From Streptomyces sp. MspMP-M5 (GTDB taxonomy: Bacteria; Actinomycetota; Actinomycetes; Streptomycetales; Streptomycetaceae), in the NCBI RefSeq assembly GCF_000373585.1, contig NZ_KB891918.1, positions 30,124-94,123 on the forward strand: a stretch of DNA of 64,000 nucleotides, in the 5' to 3' direction. The notes below the pieces were generated by a model, which worked only from the letters and a program-made list of their open reading frames with translations, was not told the origin of the DNA and did not search any database. Positions 33,317 to 42,389 of the stretch are shown piece after piece. A program made the position numbers and the translations under genes. Every line of letters starts with the position of its first letter. Within the stretch, counting starts at the first letter, position 1.

Positions 33317-33350
33317 TCCCGCTTCCGGCGGCCGCCGGGGCGCGCCCCGT

Positions 33351-34346
33351 TCACCGGGCGTCGGGGGTGAGCCGGGCGCCGTTCGGCAGCGCCCGGTGCC
33401 GCCCGGCGGGGTGCCCGCCCTTCCGGTGGTGCGGTCGCGGCCGGTCCGCCTGCTGGGCCGCCGGGGGCACCGCCGCCGGTCCCGGTGCCGCGGACGGGGC
33501 CGCCACCGCCGGCCGCCGCGGCGGCGGCCGGTAGCCGTCCGGCGTGCCCAACGACACCGCCAGCGCCGTCACCGCCAGCAGCCCGGCCGCCCCGAACCCG
33601 GTACGGGTGGTCAGCCGGGCCCGCCGCTCCGCCCCGGTCCGCACCTCCCGCGCCGGCGGCACCACCACCGGGTGCGGCGCCGCCAGGGCGCCCAGCCGCG
33701 CGTGCAGCACCGCGCCCTGCCGGTCCGGCGGCAGCCCCTTCAGCCCCAGCTCCGGCAGCTGCTCGGCCAGGCACTCCCGGGCGTGCGTCAGCCGCCCGGT
33801 CGCCGCCGGCGTACTGGCCTCCACCTCCGCCGCGGTCTCGTGCAGCCCCAGCCCGATCCCGTCGTGCAGCAGCAGCGCCCGGCGGTACGGGACCGGCAGC
33901 GCCAGCACCGCGGTCAGCAGCGCATGGTCCGCCGGCACGGCCGGCGGCGGCGCGGGCGTCCCGGGCCCGGGACGTTCGGCGGGCCGCAGCCCGGGGAACA
34001 GCCGCCGCCACGGCGCCAGCGCGTACTCGTACGCGGCCGCCCGCACCCATCCCACCGGGTCCGGGTCCGCCACCACCTCCGGCCACCGCTGCCAGGCCGT
34101 CTGGAACGCCCGCTCGACGGCCCGCCGCGCGAGCCGGGCCCGTCCGGTGAGCAGCAGCGTCTGCCGGATCAACGGCCCGGCGTGCGCAGCGTAGAGCGCG
34201 TCGAAAGCTGCTGATGGACAGTCAACTAACCGTTTTTCAATGGATTTTGACGATGCGTCGACATCGGTGAGGGGAGTGGCGTCGGGCGGGGTGTCGTGCG
34301 GGGCGTCGGGGGTGGTCGGGTGCTGCCGCCGGTCGTGCTCGCTCAT
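33351..34346 (-). CDS. Sigma-70-like (ECF-type) protein with a C-terminal membrane helix
   Basis: This 331-residue protein has region-2-like helices (AAFDALYAAHAGPLIRQTLLLTGR... RAFQTAWQRWPEV) and region-4-like helix-turn-helix sequence (LPVPYRRALLLHDGIGLGLHETAAEVEAS). A hydrophobic helix (FGAAGLLAVTALAVSLG) follows at about residue 265, then a Pro/Ala/His-rich tail outside. This is the layout of membrane-tethered sigma-factor relatives found in the conserved streptomycete core; some may not be active sigma factors because their core-binding region is degenerate. The start ATG 34346 has no strong ribosome binding site. Confidence 0.78.
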   Translation of the reverse strand: MSEHDRRQHPTTPDAPHDTPPDATPLTDVDASSKSIEKRLVDCPSAAFDALYAAHAGPLIRQTLLLTGRARLARRAVERAFQTAWQRWPEVVADPDPVGWVRAAAYEYALAPWRRLFPGLRPAERPGPGTPAPPPAVPADHALLTAVLALPVPYRRALLLHDGIGLGLHETAAEVEASTPAATGRLTHARECLAEQLPELGLKGLPPDRQGAVLHARLGALAAPHPVVVPPAREVRTGAERRARLTTRTGFGAAGLLAVTALAVSLGTPDGYRPPPRRPAVAAPSAAPGPAAVPPAAQQADRPRPHHRKGGHPAGRHRALPNGARLTPDAR

Positions 34347-34443
34347 ACCGGAAGTCTGGAAACGCGGGCGGCGGAGCGCGCGCGACACGTCGGACGGATG
34401 CCCGGTACGTGGCGGAAAGGGGCGTTATTGGCAGCATGGCCGT

Positions 34444-36141
34444 GTGAGCCAGTTGACCGAACGCGGCACCCCGCTGTCCTCGCACGGCCGGACCGCCGCG
34501 CAGCGCTCGTCCGCGATCGCCGCGGCCGCCGTCAGCGGGGTGACCGCCGCCGGACTCGGCCTCGGTGCGCTCGCGGTCGCCGTCCTGCTGCTCTGGGTCG
34601 CCTCCCCGTATCCCGACAGCGGCCCCTCCCGGGCGCTGCATCTGGCCGCCGGGCTCTGGTTCATGGCGCACGGCGGCGGCCTGGTCCGCGAGACGACGCT
34701 GTCCGGCGCCCCGGCGCCCCTCGCGGTGACCCCGCTGCTGCTGTGCGTCCTCCCCGTCTGGCTGCTCCACCGCGCCGCCCGGGACACCCTGGCCACCGCC
34801 GCCGACCAGCGCCGCGACGACGGCACCGCGGTCGCCCCGCGCACCCTGCTCGGCGCTCTGCTCGCCGGATACCTGCTGGTCGCCGCCGCCGCGCTGGTCT
34901 ACGCCTCGACCGGCCGGCTGACCGCGGCGCCGCTCTCCGCGCTGCTCGCCGTCCCCGGCACCGCCGCCGCCACGCTCGGCGCGACCGCCTGGCGTCTCCT
35001 CGGCCGGGACGCCGCGGCGCTGCTGCCGGCGCGGGTGCCGCGCGCCTTCCGGGCACTGCCCGACACCCTCCGCGCCGCCCTCACCGGCCCCCGCCTCGAC
35101 ACCGCCCTGCGCGCGGCCGGCGCCGCCACCCTCGCGCTGCTCGCCTCCGGCGCCGCGCTCGTCCTCCTCGGACTGGCCCTGCACCCGGGGCGGTTCGCCG
35201 ACGACCTGGGGCAGCTCGCCCCCGACTGGGCCGGCCGCTGCACGGTGCTGCTGCTCTGCCTCGCCCTGCTCCCCAACGCGGCCGTCTGGGGCGCCGCCTA
35301 CGGACTCGGGCCCGGCTTCACGGTCGGCGCGGGCACCGCGGTCGGGCCGCTGGCCACTTCGCCGCGCCCTCCGCTGCCGCACTTCCCGCTGCTCAGCGGC
35401 CTGCCGGCGCCGGGGCCCGGCTCCTGGTGGCAGATCGCGCCGGCCCTGGTGGTGCCGGCGTCCGCGGCGGTGCTGCTGGCCCGGTACGCGGCCGGGGACG
35501 GCCACCGCTCCTGGGGGCGGACCGCCGGCACGGCCGCCGTGGCGGCGGTGCTGTGCGGGGTGGCGATGGGGGTGCTGGGCGGTCTGGCCGGTGGGGCGCT
35601 GGGCGAGGGCACGCTCGTGTCGTTCGGGCCCGCCGGGTGGCTCACCGGCCCCGTGGCGGCGGGCTGGACGGCGCTGGCCGGGGTGCCCGGGACGCTGGGG
35701 CTGCGCGCCTGGCGGCGGGCCGAGCGGCGGGCGGTCGAGGGCCGCGGCCCGGGGCTCCGTGCCCTGCCGGGCCACCTGTTCCGCCGCGGCCGGGCGTCCG
35801 GCCCGGAGCCGAGCCCGGACGTGTGCCCGGACCCGAGCCCGGATTCGAGCGGAGAGTTGAGCGGGGAGCCGAGCCCGGAACCGCACCGGGAGCCGGAGCC
35901 GACGACGGACCCGACGCTGGACCCGGCAGCGGTCACGACGGCAGCGGTCACGACGGCAGCGGCCCCGACGACAGCGGTCACGACGACGCCGGACCCGGCG
36001 GCGCCGAGCGCCGAGCCCAGCCGGCGCGAACGCCGGGCGGGCCGACCGGCCGGCCGGTGGACCGGCCGCGGCAGGGGCCGCCGCGAGCGGGCCCGCCGGG
36101 GCAAGGACGGCCGGGGCGGCGACCAGGAGAGCGCGGCCTGA
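34444..36141 (+). CDS. DUF6350 family multi-pass membrane protein
   Basis: This 565-residue protein has about ten hydrophobic helices over residues 25-440, beginning with SSAIAAAAVSGVTAAGLGLGALAVAVLLLWVASPYP. A hydrophilic tail rich in Pro, Glu, Ser and Thr and a final Arg/Gly-rich stretch close the protein. The tail is encoded by a degenerate short repeat (GGCAGCGGTCACGAC-like). No transport or enzyme motif is seen. The gene is divergent from the sigma-like gene and starts at GTG 34444, where no good ribosome binding site exists, so the mRNA may be leaderless. Confidence 0.78.
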   Translation: MSQLTERGTPLSSHGRTAAQRSSAIAAAAVSGVTAAGLGLGALAVAVLLLWVASPYPDSGPSRALHLAAGLWFMAHGGGLVRETTLSGAPAPLAVTPLLLCVLPVWLLHRAARDTLATAADQRRDDGTAVAPRTLLGALLAGYLLVAAAALVYASTGRLTAAPLSALLAVPGTAAATLGATAWRLLGRDAAALLPARVPRAFRALPDTLRAALTGPRLDTALRAAGAATLALLASGAALVLLGLALHPGRFADDLGQLAPDWAGRCTVLLLCLALLPNAAVWGAAYGLGPGFTVGAGTAVGPLATSPRPPLPHFPLLSGLPAPGPGSWWQIAPALVVPASAAVLLARYAAGDGHRSWGRTAGTAAVAAVLCGVAMGVLGGLAGGALGEGTLVSFGPAGWLTGPVAAGWTALAGVPGTLGLRAWRRAERRAVEGRGPGLRALPGHLFRRGRASGPEPSPDVCPDPSPDSSGELSGEPSPEPHREPEPTTDPTLDPAAVTTAAVTTAAAPTTAVTTTPDPAAPSAEPSRRERRAGRPAGRWTGRGRGRRERARRGKDGRGGDQESAA

Positions 36142-36166
36142 GGGCGCGCCCAGGCGCGCCCGGTCC

Positions 36167-37159
36167 CTACTGTGGCTGCTGTTGCTGGCTGAGCAGCGGC
36201 CGGAGCTGCGGCGGCAGGAGCCGCTCGCAGGACTTGCCCGCCGCCTGGGTCAGTGCGTCGTTCACGCAGGTGAAGTAGTCGCGGTAGACGATCTGCACGG
36301 TGAATGTCGCGGCCACCATCATCAGCGCCAGCGAGGCGGTCACCAGGCCGGCGATCGCGGAGGTGGTCTGCGGCCGGGGCGCCGCGGCTGGGGCGCCGCC
36401 GGGCCGGCCCGGCGGGGGCGGGGTGGCGCCGCCGGCCGGACGCCCCTCCAGGGCCGCGGCGGTCGCCTTCTTCGGGGCGGGCTTGCCGCGCAGCGCGCTG
36501 ATGCCCCAGTAGAGGGCGAGCGCACCCAGCAGCAGCGCCACCTCCGGCAGGCTGAAGAGGACGAAGAAGAACGCCCACATCCCGGCCAGCAGGGCGTAGC
36601 GGGCCCGGCGCTGGAGCGGGTCGGTGGGGTCCCAGCGCAGCCCGCCGGGGCCGCCGCCCGGTCCTCCGGGCCCGCCCGGACCGCCGGGGCCTCCCTGGCC
36701 GCCGCCCCGGCCCGGCCGGGTGCCGAACCCGCCGCCCTGCCGGCCCGGTTGGCGGCTGCTCCACTGGCTGCCCCAGGCCGGCGGCTGGTCCTGCGGCTGC
36801 TCCTCGTCGCCGTCGCCGTCGCCCTGCGCCTGTCCGGTGAGGTGGGGGCGCGGGCGCCACTCCTGGTCGGGGGTGCCGGCCGGCGGCGGCGCGAACGGGT
36901 TGTCGTCCCGGCCGGCGGAGGACGGGCCCGGGCCACCGGCGGACGGTGAGTCCGGGGCGGACGACGACTTGCGCTCGCGCGGCAGGACGACCACCCCCGG
37001 GGCGGTGGGGGGCTGGGGGCACCCTCCTCCGGCGATGGCCGGGGGAGGGAGGAGGAGAGCCGCGCGGCGGCGTCGGTCCGGCATCTGGAGTGAGTCTTCC
37101 CCTTGTCGCGGGCGTCCGTCCGGCGGGTGGGCCGGGCGGACGGTCACCATGAACTGCAT
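36167..37159 (-). CDS. Pro/Gly-rich membrane protein of unknown function
   Basis: This protein of about 330 residues has a disordered N-terminal half with a GGPGGPGG run. Two hydrophobic helices lie around LLAGMWAFFFVLFSLPEVALLLGALALYWGI, a third is around AIAGLVTASLALMMVAATFTVQIVY, and a Gln-rich C-terminus ends the protein. ATG 37159 has GGGAGAA upstream. The dispersed repeat at 37014-37049 lies inside its first 50 codons (encoding LLPPPAIAGGG), so the true start may instead be further downstream, for example a GTG near 36995. Confidence 0.65.
   Translation of the reverse strand: MQFMVTVRPAHPPDGRPRQGEDSLQMPDRRRRAALLLPPPAIAGGGCPQPPTAPGVVVLPRERKSSSAPDSPSAGGPGPSSAGRDDNPFAPPPAGTPDQEWRPRPHLTGQAQGDGDGDEEQPQDQPPAWGSQWSSRQPGRQGGGFGTRPGRGGGQGGPGGPGGPGGPGGGPGGLRWDPTDPLQRRARYALLAGMWAFFFVLFSLPEVALLLGALALYWGISALRGKPAPKKATAAALEGRPAGGATPPPPGRPGGAPAAAPRPQTTSAIAGLVTASLALMMVAATFTVQIVYRDYFTCVNDALTQAAGKSCERLLPPQLRPLLSQQQQPQ
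37014..37049. repeat. Dispersed G-rich inverted repeat, copy 3
   Basis: TGGGGGCACCCTCC ... GGCCGGGGGAGGG matches both ends of copies 1 and 2. It lies in the 5' part of the membrane-protein gene on the minus strand. Confidence 0.65.
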
Positions 37160-37371
37160 GCGTTCTCCCGCCCGACGCTACCTCCCGTGCCCGCCCCCGT
37201 CCCGCGGGGGCCGCGCGGTGTGCCGGTATCGTTGCTGACGGTCGGCGCCTTCGTAGGGTTCCCCGGATTCAGGAAACCCCTCGCTTTGTACGACCGCACA
37301 AAGACCGCAGAGCCCCCGGACAGCACTCCAGCACCCCAGACCCGCAAGACCTGGCGAGAAAGACCTCCACC

Positions 37372-38016
37372 GTGGCCCCCTCTTCTCTTCCCGCTCGCGC
37401 CGCCCCGGCCCGCATCGTGGTACTCGTCTCCGGTTCGGGCACCAACCTCCAGGCGCTGCTCGACGCCATCGCCGAGGAGGGCGCCGCCGCGTACGGCGCC
37501 GAGATCGTGGCCGTGGGCGCCGACCGCACCGGGATCGCCGGCCTGGAGCGCGCCGAGCGGGCCGGGCTGCCGACGTTCGTCTGCCGGGTCCGGGACTACC
37601 CGGACCGCGCGGCCTGGGACGCGGCGCTCACCGAGGCGACCGCCGCGCACGCTCCCGACCTGGTGGTTTCGGCCGGCTTCATGAAGATCCTCGGCAAGGG
37701 CTTCCTGGCCCGTTTCGGCGGCCGGACGGTCAACACCCACCCGGCGCTGCTGCCCAGCTTTCCCGGTGCCCACGGTGTGCGCGACGCGCTCGCGTACGGC
37801 GCGAAGGTCACCGGCTGCACCGTCCACTTCGTCGACGACGGCGTCGACACCGGCCCGATCATCGCCCAGGGCGTGGTCGAGGTCCGGGAGGAGGACGACG
37901 AATCCGCGCTGCATGAGCGCATCAAGGAAGTCGAGCGCTCGCTGCTCGTCGATGTCGTGGGGCGTCTGGCCCGTCACGGCTACCACATAGAGGGACGAAA
38001 GGTACGTATCTCGTGA
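37372..38016 (+). CDS. purN: Phosphoribosylglycinamide formyltransferase
   Basis: This 214-residue protein carries the 10-formyl-THF transferase fold: IVVLVSGSGTNLQALLDAI at the start, then FMKILGKGFLARFGGRTVNTHPALLPSFPGAHG, which contains the catalytic Asn-x-His-Pro-Ser/Ala-Leu-Leu region, and VTGCTVHFVDDGVDTGPII. It adds the third-step formyl group of purine synthesis to glycinamide ribonucleotide. GTG 37372 starts the two-gene purN-purH operon, whose frames overlap by four bases. Confidence 0.95.
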   Translation: MAPSSLPARAAPARIVVLVSGSGTNLQALLDAIAEEGAAAYGAEIVAVGADRTGIAGLERAERAGLPTFVCRVRDYPDRAAWDAALTEATAAHAPDLVVSAGFMKILGKGFLARFGGRTVNTHPALLPSFPGAHGVRDALAYGAKVTGCTVHFVDDGVDTGPIIAQGVVEVREEDDESALHERIKEVERSLLVDVVGRLARHGYHIEGRKVRIS

Positions 38017-39593
38017 CCGCCACCGAAGGCACCGCCACCGAAGGTACGCAGCGGCCCATTCGCCGCGCACTGGTCAGCGTCTACGACAAGTCCGGGCTGG
38101 AGGAGCTGGCCCAGGGGCTGCACGCGGCGGGCGTCCAGCTGGTCTCGACCGGGTCGACGGCCGCGCGGATCGCCGCCGCCGGGGTGCCGGTCACCAAGGT
38201 CGAGGAGCTCACCGGCTTCCCCGAGTGCCTCGACGGCCGGGTCAAGACCCTGCACCCCAAGGTGCACGCCGGCATCCTCGCCGACCTGCGTCTGGAGCCG
38301 CACCGCGAGCAGCTCGCCGAGCTGGGCGTGGAGCCGTTCGACCTGGTCGTCGTCAACCTCTACCCGTTCCGCGAGACCGTCGCTTCGGGCGCCTCGGCGG
38401 ACGAGTGCGTCGAGCAGATCGACATCGGCGGCCCCTCGATGGTCCGCGCCGCCGCCAAGAACCACCCCTCGGTCGCCGTGGTCACCAGCCCCGAGCGCTA
38501 CGCCGACGTCCTCGCGGCCGTCAACGGCGGCGGCTTCGACCTGGCCACCCGCAAGCGCCTGGCCGCCGAGGCGTTCCAGCACACCGCCGCCTACGACGTG
38601 GCCGTCGCCTCCTGGTTCGCGTCCTCGTACGCGCCCGTCGACGAGTCGCGCTTCCCGGACTTCGTCGGGACCACCTTCGAGCGCGCCAACACCCTGCGCT
38701 ACGGCGAGAATCCGCACCAGCCCGCCGCCCTCTACGTCGACGGCAGTGGCGGTCTCGCGGCGGCCGAGCAGCTGCACGGCAAGGAGATGTCGTACAACAA
38801 CTACACGGACACGGACGCCGCCCGCCGTGCCGCGTACGACCACGACGAGCCGTGCGTCGCGATCATCAAGCACGCCAACCCCTGTGGTATCGCGGTCGGT
38901 TCGGACGTCGCCGAGGCGCACCGCAAGGCGCACGACTGCGACCCGGTCTCCGCGTACGGCGGGGTGATCGCCGTGAATCGGCCGGTCAGCAAGGAGATGG
39001 CCGAGCGGGTCGCCGGCATCTTCACCGAGGTGATCGTCGCCCCGGACTACGAGGAGGGGGCCCTGGAGGCCCTCACCAAGAAGAAGAACCTCCGTGTGCT
39101 GAAGGCCCCGAGCGCGCCCTGCAACCGGGTCGAGGCCAAGCAGATCGACGGCGGTGTGCTGCTCCAGGTCACCGACCGGCTCCAGGCCGACGGCGACGAC
39201 CCGGCCAACTGGACGCTGGCGACCGGCGAGGCGCTCTCCCCCGAGGAGCTGGCGGAACTGGCCTTCGCCTGGAAGGCGTGCCGGGCCGTCAAGTCCAACG
39301 CGATCCTGCTCGCCAAGGACGGCGCCTCGGTCGGCGTCGGCATGGGCCAGGTCAACCGCGTCGACTCCTGCAAGCTCGCCGTGGAGCGCGCGGGCGAGGA
39401 GCGGGCGCGCGGCTCCTACGCGGCGTCCGACGCCTTCTTCCCGTTCCCCGACGGCCCGGAGATCCTCATCGGCGCCGGGGTGCGGGCGATCGTCCAGCCG
39501 GGCGGCTCGATCCGTGACGAGCAGGTCGTCGAGGCCGCCGAGAAGGCCGGCGTGACGATGTACTTCACCGGCACCCGGCACTTCTTCCACTGA
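38013..39593 (+). CDS. purH: Bifunctional AICAR formyltransferase/IMP cyclohydrolase
   Basis: This 526-residue enzyme has two domains. The N-terminal IMP cyclohydrolase (MGS-like) domain covers residues about 1-150 (RRALVSVYDKSGLEELAQGL, STGSTAARIAAAGVPV, GRVKTLHPKVHAGIL). The C-terminal AICAR transformylase domain has NTLRYGENPHQPAAL, IIKHANPCGIAVG, DPVSAYGGVIAVNRPV and SDAFFPFPDGPEI. It completes the last two steps to IMP. It starts at GTG 38013 overlapping purN, and a 14-bp hairpin follows it. Confidence 0.97.
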   Translation: MTATEGTATEGTQRPIRRALVSVYDKSGLEELAQGLHAAGVQLVSTGSTAARIAAAGVPVTKVEELTGFPECLDGRVKTLHPKVHAGILADLRLEPHREQLAELGVEPFDLVVVNLYPFRETVASGASADECVEQIDIGGPSMVRAAAKNHPSVAVVTSPERYADVLAAVNGGGFDLATRKRLAAEAFQHTAAYDVAVASWFASSYAPVDESRFPDFVGTTFERANTLRYGENPHQPAALYVDGSGGLAAAEQLHGKEMSYNNYTDTDAARRAAYDHDEPCVAIIKHANPCGIAVGSDVAEAHRKAHDCDPVSAYGGVIAVNRPVSKEMAERVAGIFTEVIVAPDYEEGALEALTKKKNLRVLKAPSAPCNRVEAKQIDGGVLLQVTDRLQADGDDPANWTLATGEALSPEELAELAFAWKACRAVKSNAILLAKDGASVGVGMGQVNRVDSCKLAVERAGEERARGSYAASDAFFPFPDGPEILIGAGVRAIVQPGGSIRDEQVVEAAEKAGVTMYFTGTRHFFH

Positions 39594-39613
39594 GCCGGAC
39601 CGGTCGCGCGCGA

Positions 39614-39647
39614 AGGGCCGCACCCCGTCACTTCGGGGTGCGGCCCT
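39614..39647. terminator. Hairpin terminator after purH
   Basis: Arms of 14 bases (39614-39627 and 39634-39647) pair perfectly around TCACTT. The minus-strand membrane gene converges from the right, so it probably serves both. Confidence 0.8.
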
Positions 39648-39671
39648 CCGCCGTGCACGGGGCCGCCGCGG

Positions 39672-40253
39672 TCAGTAACGCGGCCGGCTGAACCAGGCGT
39701 TGCCGTCGTCCTTGGAGACGAAGACCAGCACCAGGATGCCCAGCACGGTGTGCACCAGACCGAACGGGAAGGTGCCCAGGCTCATGACGATGCCGATGAC
39801 GCAGGAGACGATGGTGGCCACGCGGACGCCCTTGCCGCCGTTGGCGAACTGCGCGGCGAGCGTGATCGCGGCCACCGTGAAGATCACGATGATCGCGATC
39901 ACCGCGATCAGCACGCCCTTGCCGACGCTGAACATCGACATGTCCTCATAGGGCGAGGAAGCGGCCTTGTGCGACGCCTTGGTGACGTCGCCCAGTCCCA
40001 TCACCGCCAGCACCAGGCCGATGAGGTTCAGCCCGGCGAGCACGAACAGCAGCGCCCGGGCCGCCTTGACGCCGCCCGGCATCACCGTCGGGTACGGCAT
40101 CTGCGCCGCGGGCATCGGACCGCCCGGGTACGGGCCGTACGGGGCCATCGGCTGCTGTTGCGGCGGCTGTGGCTGCATGGGCTGCTGGGGATAGCCGTAA
40201 CCGGGCTGCTGTCCCGGCGGGGGGCCGTAGGGGTTGGGATTGGGATAGCTCAC
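39672..40253 (-). CDS. Pro/Gln/Tyr-rich four-helix membrane protein
   Basis: This 193-residue protein has a cytoplasmic PGQQPGYGYPQQPMQPQ-type tail (residues 1-55). Four hydrophobic helices follow, the first two around ALLFVLAGLNLIGLVLAVMGLG and GKGVLIAVIAIIVIFTVAAITLAAQF. Its GTG start at 40253 follows a GGAAGGGC site. It lies in tandem with the RDD gene, which has a similar tail, but a hairpin separates them. Function unknown. Confidence 0.8.
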   Translation of the reverse strand: MSYPNPNPYGPPPGQQPGYGYPQQPMQPQPPQQQPMAPYGPYPGGPMPAAQMPYPTVMPGGVKAARALLFVLAGLNLIGLVLAVMGLGDVTKASHKAASSPYEDMSMFSVGKGVLIAVIAIIVIFTVAAITLAAQFANGGKGVRVATIVSCVIGIVMSLGTFPFGLVHTVLGILVLVFVSKDDGNAWFSRPRY

Positions 40254-40305
40254 GAGCGGTGCCCTTCCAGGCGAGGCGAGGCGAAGCGGTATCGGCGAGC
40301 GCCAC

Positions 40306-40339
40306 GAAGGCCCCCGGTCGCTGCTGCGAGGGGGCCTTC
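40306..40339 (-). terminator. Hairpin downstream of the RDD gene
   Basis: GAAGGCCCCC (40306-40315) and GGGGGCCTTC (40330-40339) pair perfectly with a 14-base loop between the two minus-strand genes. Confidence 0.6.
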
Positions 40340-40376
40340 ATCGGCTGTTGCGGGCGTCCGAGGGCCCGTTACGGCA

Positions 40377-41153
40377 TTACTTGGGGACCTGGACGACCAC
40401 GTTGCCGACGATCTTGTCCCCGAAGGTCTGGTTCTTCTCGTCCCACAGCGGCCACAGGTAGCCGATGCCACACAGCACACCGTTCAGGTAGCGGCAGAGG
40501 AAACGCACGAACGTCATGCCGAAGCCGAGGGTCTGGCCGGTGGACTCCTTGATCACCTTGATGCCCAGCGCCTTCTTGCCCGGGGTCTGGCCGGTGCTGC
40601 CTTCCTTGGCGATGAGGAAGATGACCGCGGCCAGCATGACCACATAGCCGAGCGCCCCCACCAGGAGGGCACCGACCGGCGTGCTGCTCGACGAGGCCGA
40701 GTTGATGGCGTTCGAGACGCAGGTGTAGTCCCCCGGAGGGCAGCTGGAGGTGTCCGGGATGGACCTGCTGGCCGAGGCGCCCGCAATGACGCCGCTGATG
40801 ATGAACAGGATGACCGGCACCGCGGCGATGATGAGGCCGTCGATCAGGAAGGCGCCGACCCGCGCCCCCCAGCTCGCGTAACCCATCGGCATTCCCGGCA
40901 TCCCGGGCATGCCCGGCTGTCCGTACGGCGCGGCCGGCTGCTGCGCGTAGCCGTAGCCCGGCTGACCCTGCGGCGGGACCTGCCCCTGCTGGGGGTAGCC
41001 GTACGGCTGCTGGGGCTGCTGCGGGGCGCCCTGCTGCGGGTAGCCGTAGCCCGGCTGGCCGCCCTGCGGCGGGACCGGCGGCTGCTGGCCGTACGGGCCC
41101 TGGGGGGCCTGCGGCGGCTGGCCGTAGGGGTTGTTCGGGTCACCGAAGCTCAT
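40377..41153 (-). CDS. RDD family membrane protein
   Basis: This 258-residue protein has a Pro/Gln/Tyr-rich tail (residues 1-90) followed by the RDD domain: ASWGARVGAFLIDGLIIAAVPVILF with the conserved Arg and Asp, a second helix pair, then GQTPGKKALGIKVIKESTG and LWPLWDEKNQTFGDKIVGNVVV with the last Asp. RDD proteins are thought to be small transporters or their subunits; some affect Na+ or osmotic tolerance. GGAGGAAAG precedes ATG 41153. Confidence 0.88.
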   Translation of the reverse strand: MSFGDPNNPYGQPPQAPQGPYGQQPPVPPQGGQPGYGYPQQGAPQQPQQPYGYPQQGQVPPQGQPGYGYAQQPAAPYGQPGMPGMPGMPMGYASWGARVGAFLIDGLIIAAVPVILFIISGVIAGASASRSIPDTSSCPPGDYTCVSNAINSASSSSTPVGALLVGALGYVVMLAAVIFLIAKEGSTGQTPGKKALGIKVIKESTGQTLGFGMTFVRFLCRYLNGVLCGIGYLWPLWDEKNQTFGDKIVGNVVVQVPK

Positions 41154-41400
41154 GGTGCTGCTTTCCTCCGTTGGTGTCAGTGGGGGACGACGCGGCGTGA
41201 CTCGGAGGAAAAACAGGTGTATTCATGGCCCGCCCCCGACGATGCCTGCGGCACTGCGCCGTCAATCCTTCTAGGTGAGGATTCCGTCTGTCCAGTCAAG
41301 GCGGTCAGCCTTTGTGCAACCGCAATGATCATTTCAGGACAACTGCCGTCCGCGCGCCCTGATTGGAACACGGGCACCTCCATCCGGGAGGATGGGGGGT

Positions 41401-42258
41401 ATGACTGCCCAGATTCTGGATGGCAAGGCCACCGCCGCCGCGATCAAGTCCGAGCTCACCGCCCGCGTGGAGGCGCTGAAGGCCAAGGGTGTCACCCCCG
41501 GCCTGGGCACCCTGCTCGTCGGCGACGACCCCGGCAGCCGCTGGTACGTCAACGGCAAGCACCGGGACTGCGCACAGGTGGGCATCGCGTCCATCCAGCG
41601 CGAACTGCCGGAGACCGCCACCCAGGAAGAGATCGAGGCCGTCGTCCGGGAGCTCAACGAGGACCCGGCCTGCACCGGTTACATCGTCCAACTCCCGCTC
41701 CCCAAGGGCATCGACGCCAACCGCGTGTTGGAGCTGATGGATCCGGCCAAGGACGCCGACGGGCTGCACCCGATGAGCCTGGGCCGCCTGGTCCTCGGCA
41801 TCGAGGGCCCGCTGCCCTGCACCCCGTACGGCATCGTCCAGCTGCTGCGGCGGCACGACGTCGAGATCAAGGGCGCGCACGTGGTCGTCGTCGGCCGCGG
41901 CATCACCATCGGCCGGCCGATGCCGCTGGTGCTCACCCGCAAGTCCGAGAACGCCACGGTCACCCAGTGCCACACCGGCACCCGCGACCTCTCCGCCCAC
42001 CTGAAGCAGGCCGACATCATCGTCGCCGCCGCCGGTGTGCCGCACATCATCAAGCCCGAGGACGTCAAGCCCGGCGCGGCCGTCCTGGACGTGGGCGTCA
42101 GCCGGGACGAGCACGGCAAGATCGTCGGCGATGTGCACCCCGGCGTCGCCGAGGTGGCCGGCTGGGTCGCCCCCAACCCGGGCGGCGTCGGCCCGATGAC
42201 CCGCGCCCAGCTGCTGGTCAACGTCGTCGAGGCGGCGGAGCGCGCGGCCGGCCTCTGA
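41401..42258 (+). CDS. folD: Methylene-THF dehydrogenase/cyclohydrolase
   Basis: This 285-residue bifunctional enzyme has the catalytic YVNGKHRDC region (Lys in the YVxxK motif) and PLPKGIDANRVLELMDPAKDADGLHP. The NADP-binding Rossmann region is GRGITIGRPMPLVL, and PGGVGPMT follows near the end. It turns 5,10-methylene-THF into 10-formyl-THF, the donor used by PurN and PurH encoded nearby. ATG 41401 was chosen for the GGGAGGA upstream; an in-frame ATG at 41392 exists. Confidence 0.95.
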   Translation: MTAQILDGKATAAAIKSELTARVEALKAKGVTPGLGTLLVGDDPGSRWYVNGKHRDCAQVGIASIQRELPETATQEEIEAVVRELNEDPACTGYIVQLPLPKGIDANRVLELMDPAKDADGLHPMSLGRLVLGIEGPLPCTPYGIVQLLRRHDVEIKGAHVVVVGRGITIGRPMPLVLTRKSENATVTQCHTGTRDLSAHLKQADIIVAAAGVPHIIKPEDVKPGAAVLDVGVSRDEHGKIVGDVHPGVAEVAGWVAPNPGGVGPMTRAQLLVNVVEAAERAAGL

Positions 42259-42389
42259 CCAGCCCGGACGTGCGAGCCTGGAAGAGGGCCCGCCGTCCCG
42301 CGTCCCGCGCGGGCGACGCACCCGCGACACCCGACCTCTCCACCGATCTCCACACCGACCCGGACACCGGAAGGGGCTGACCGCCAGAC

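Noticed and set aside
40261..40290. AGGCG tandem repeats between the two Pro/Gln-rich membrane genes
   Set aside because: Four imperfect copies just behind the ribosome binding region; too short and degenerate to support a function.
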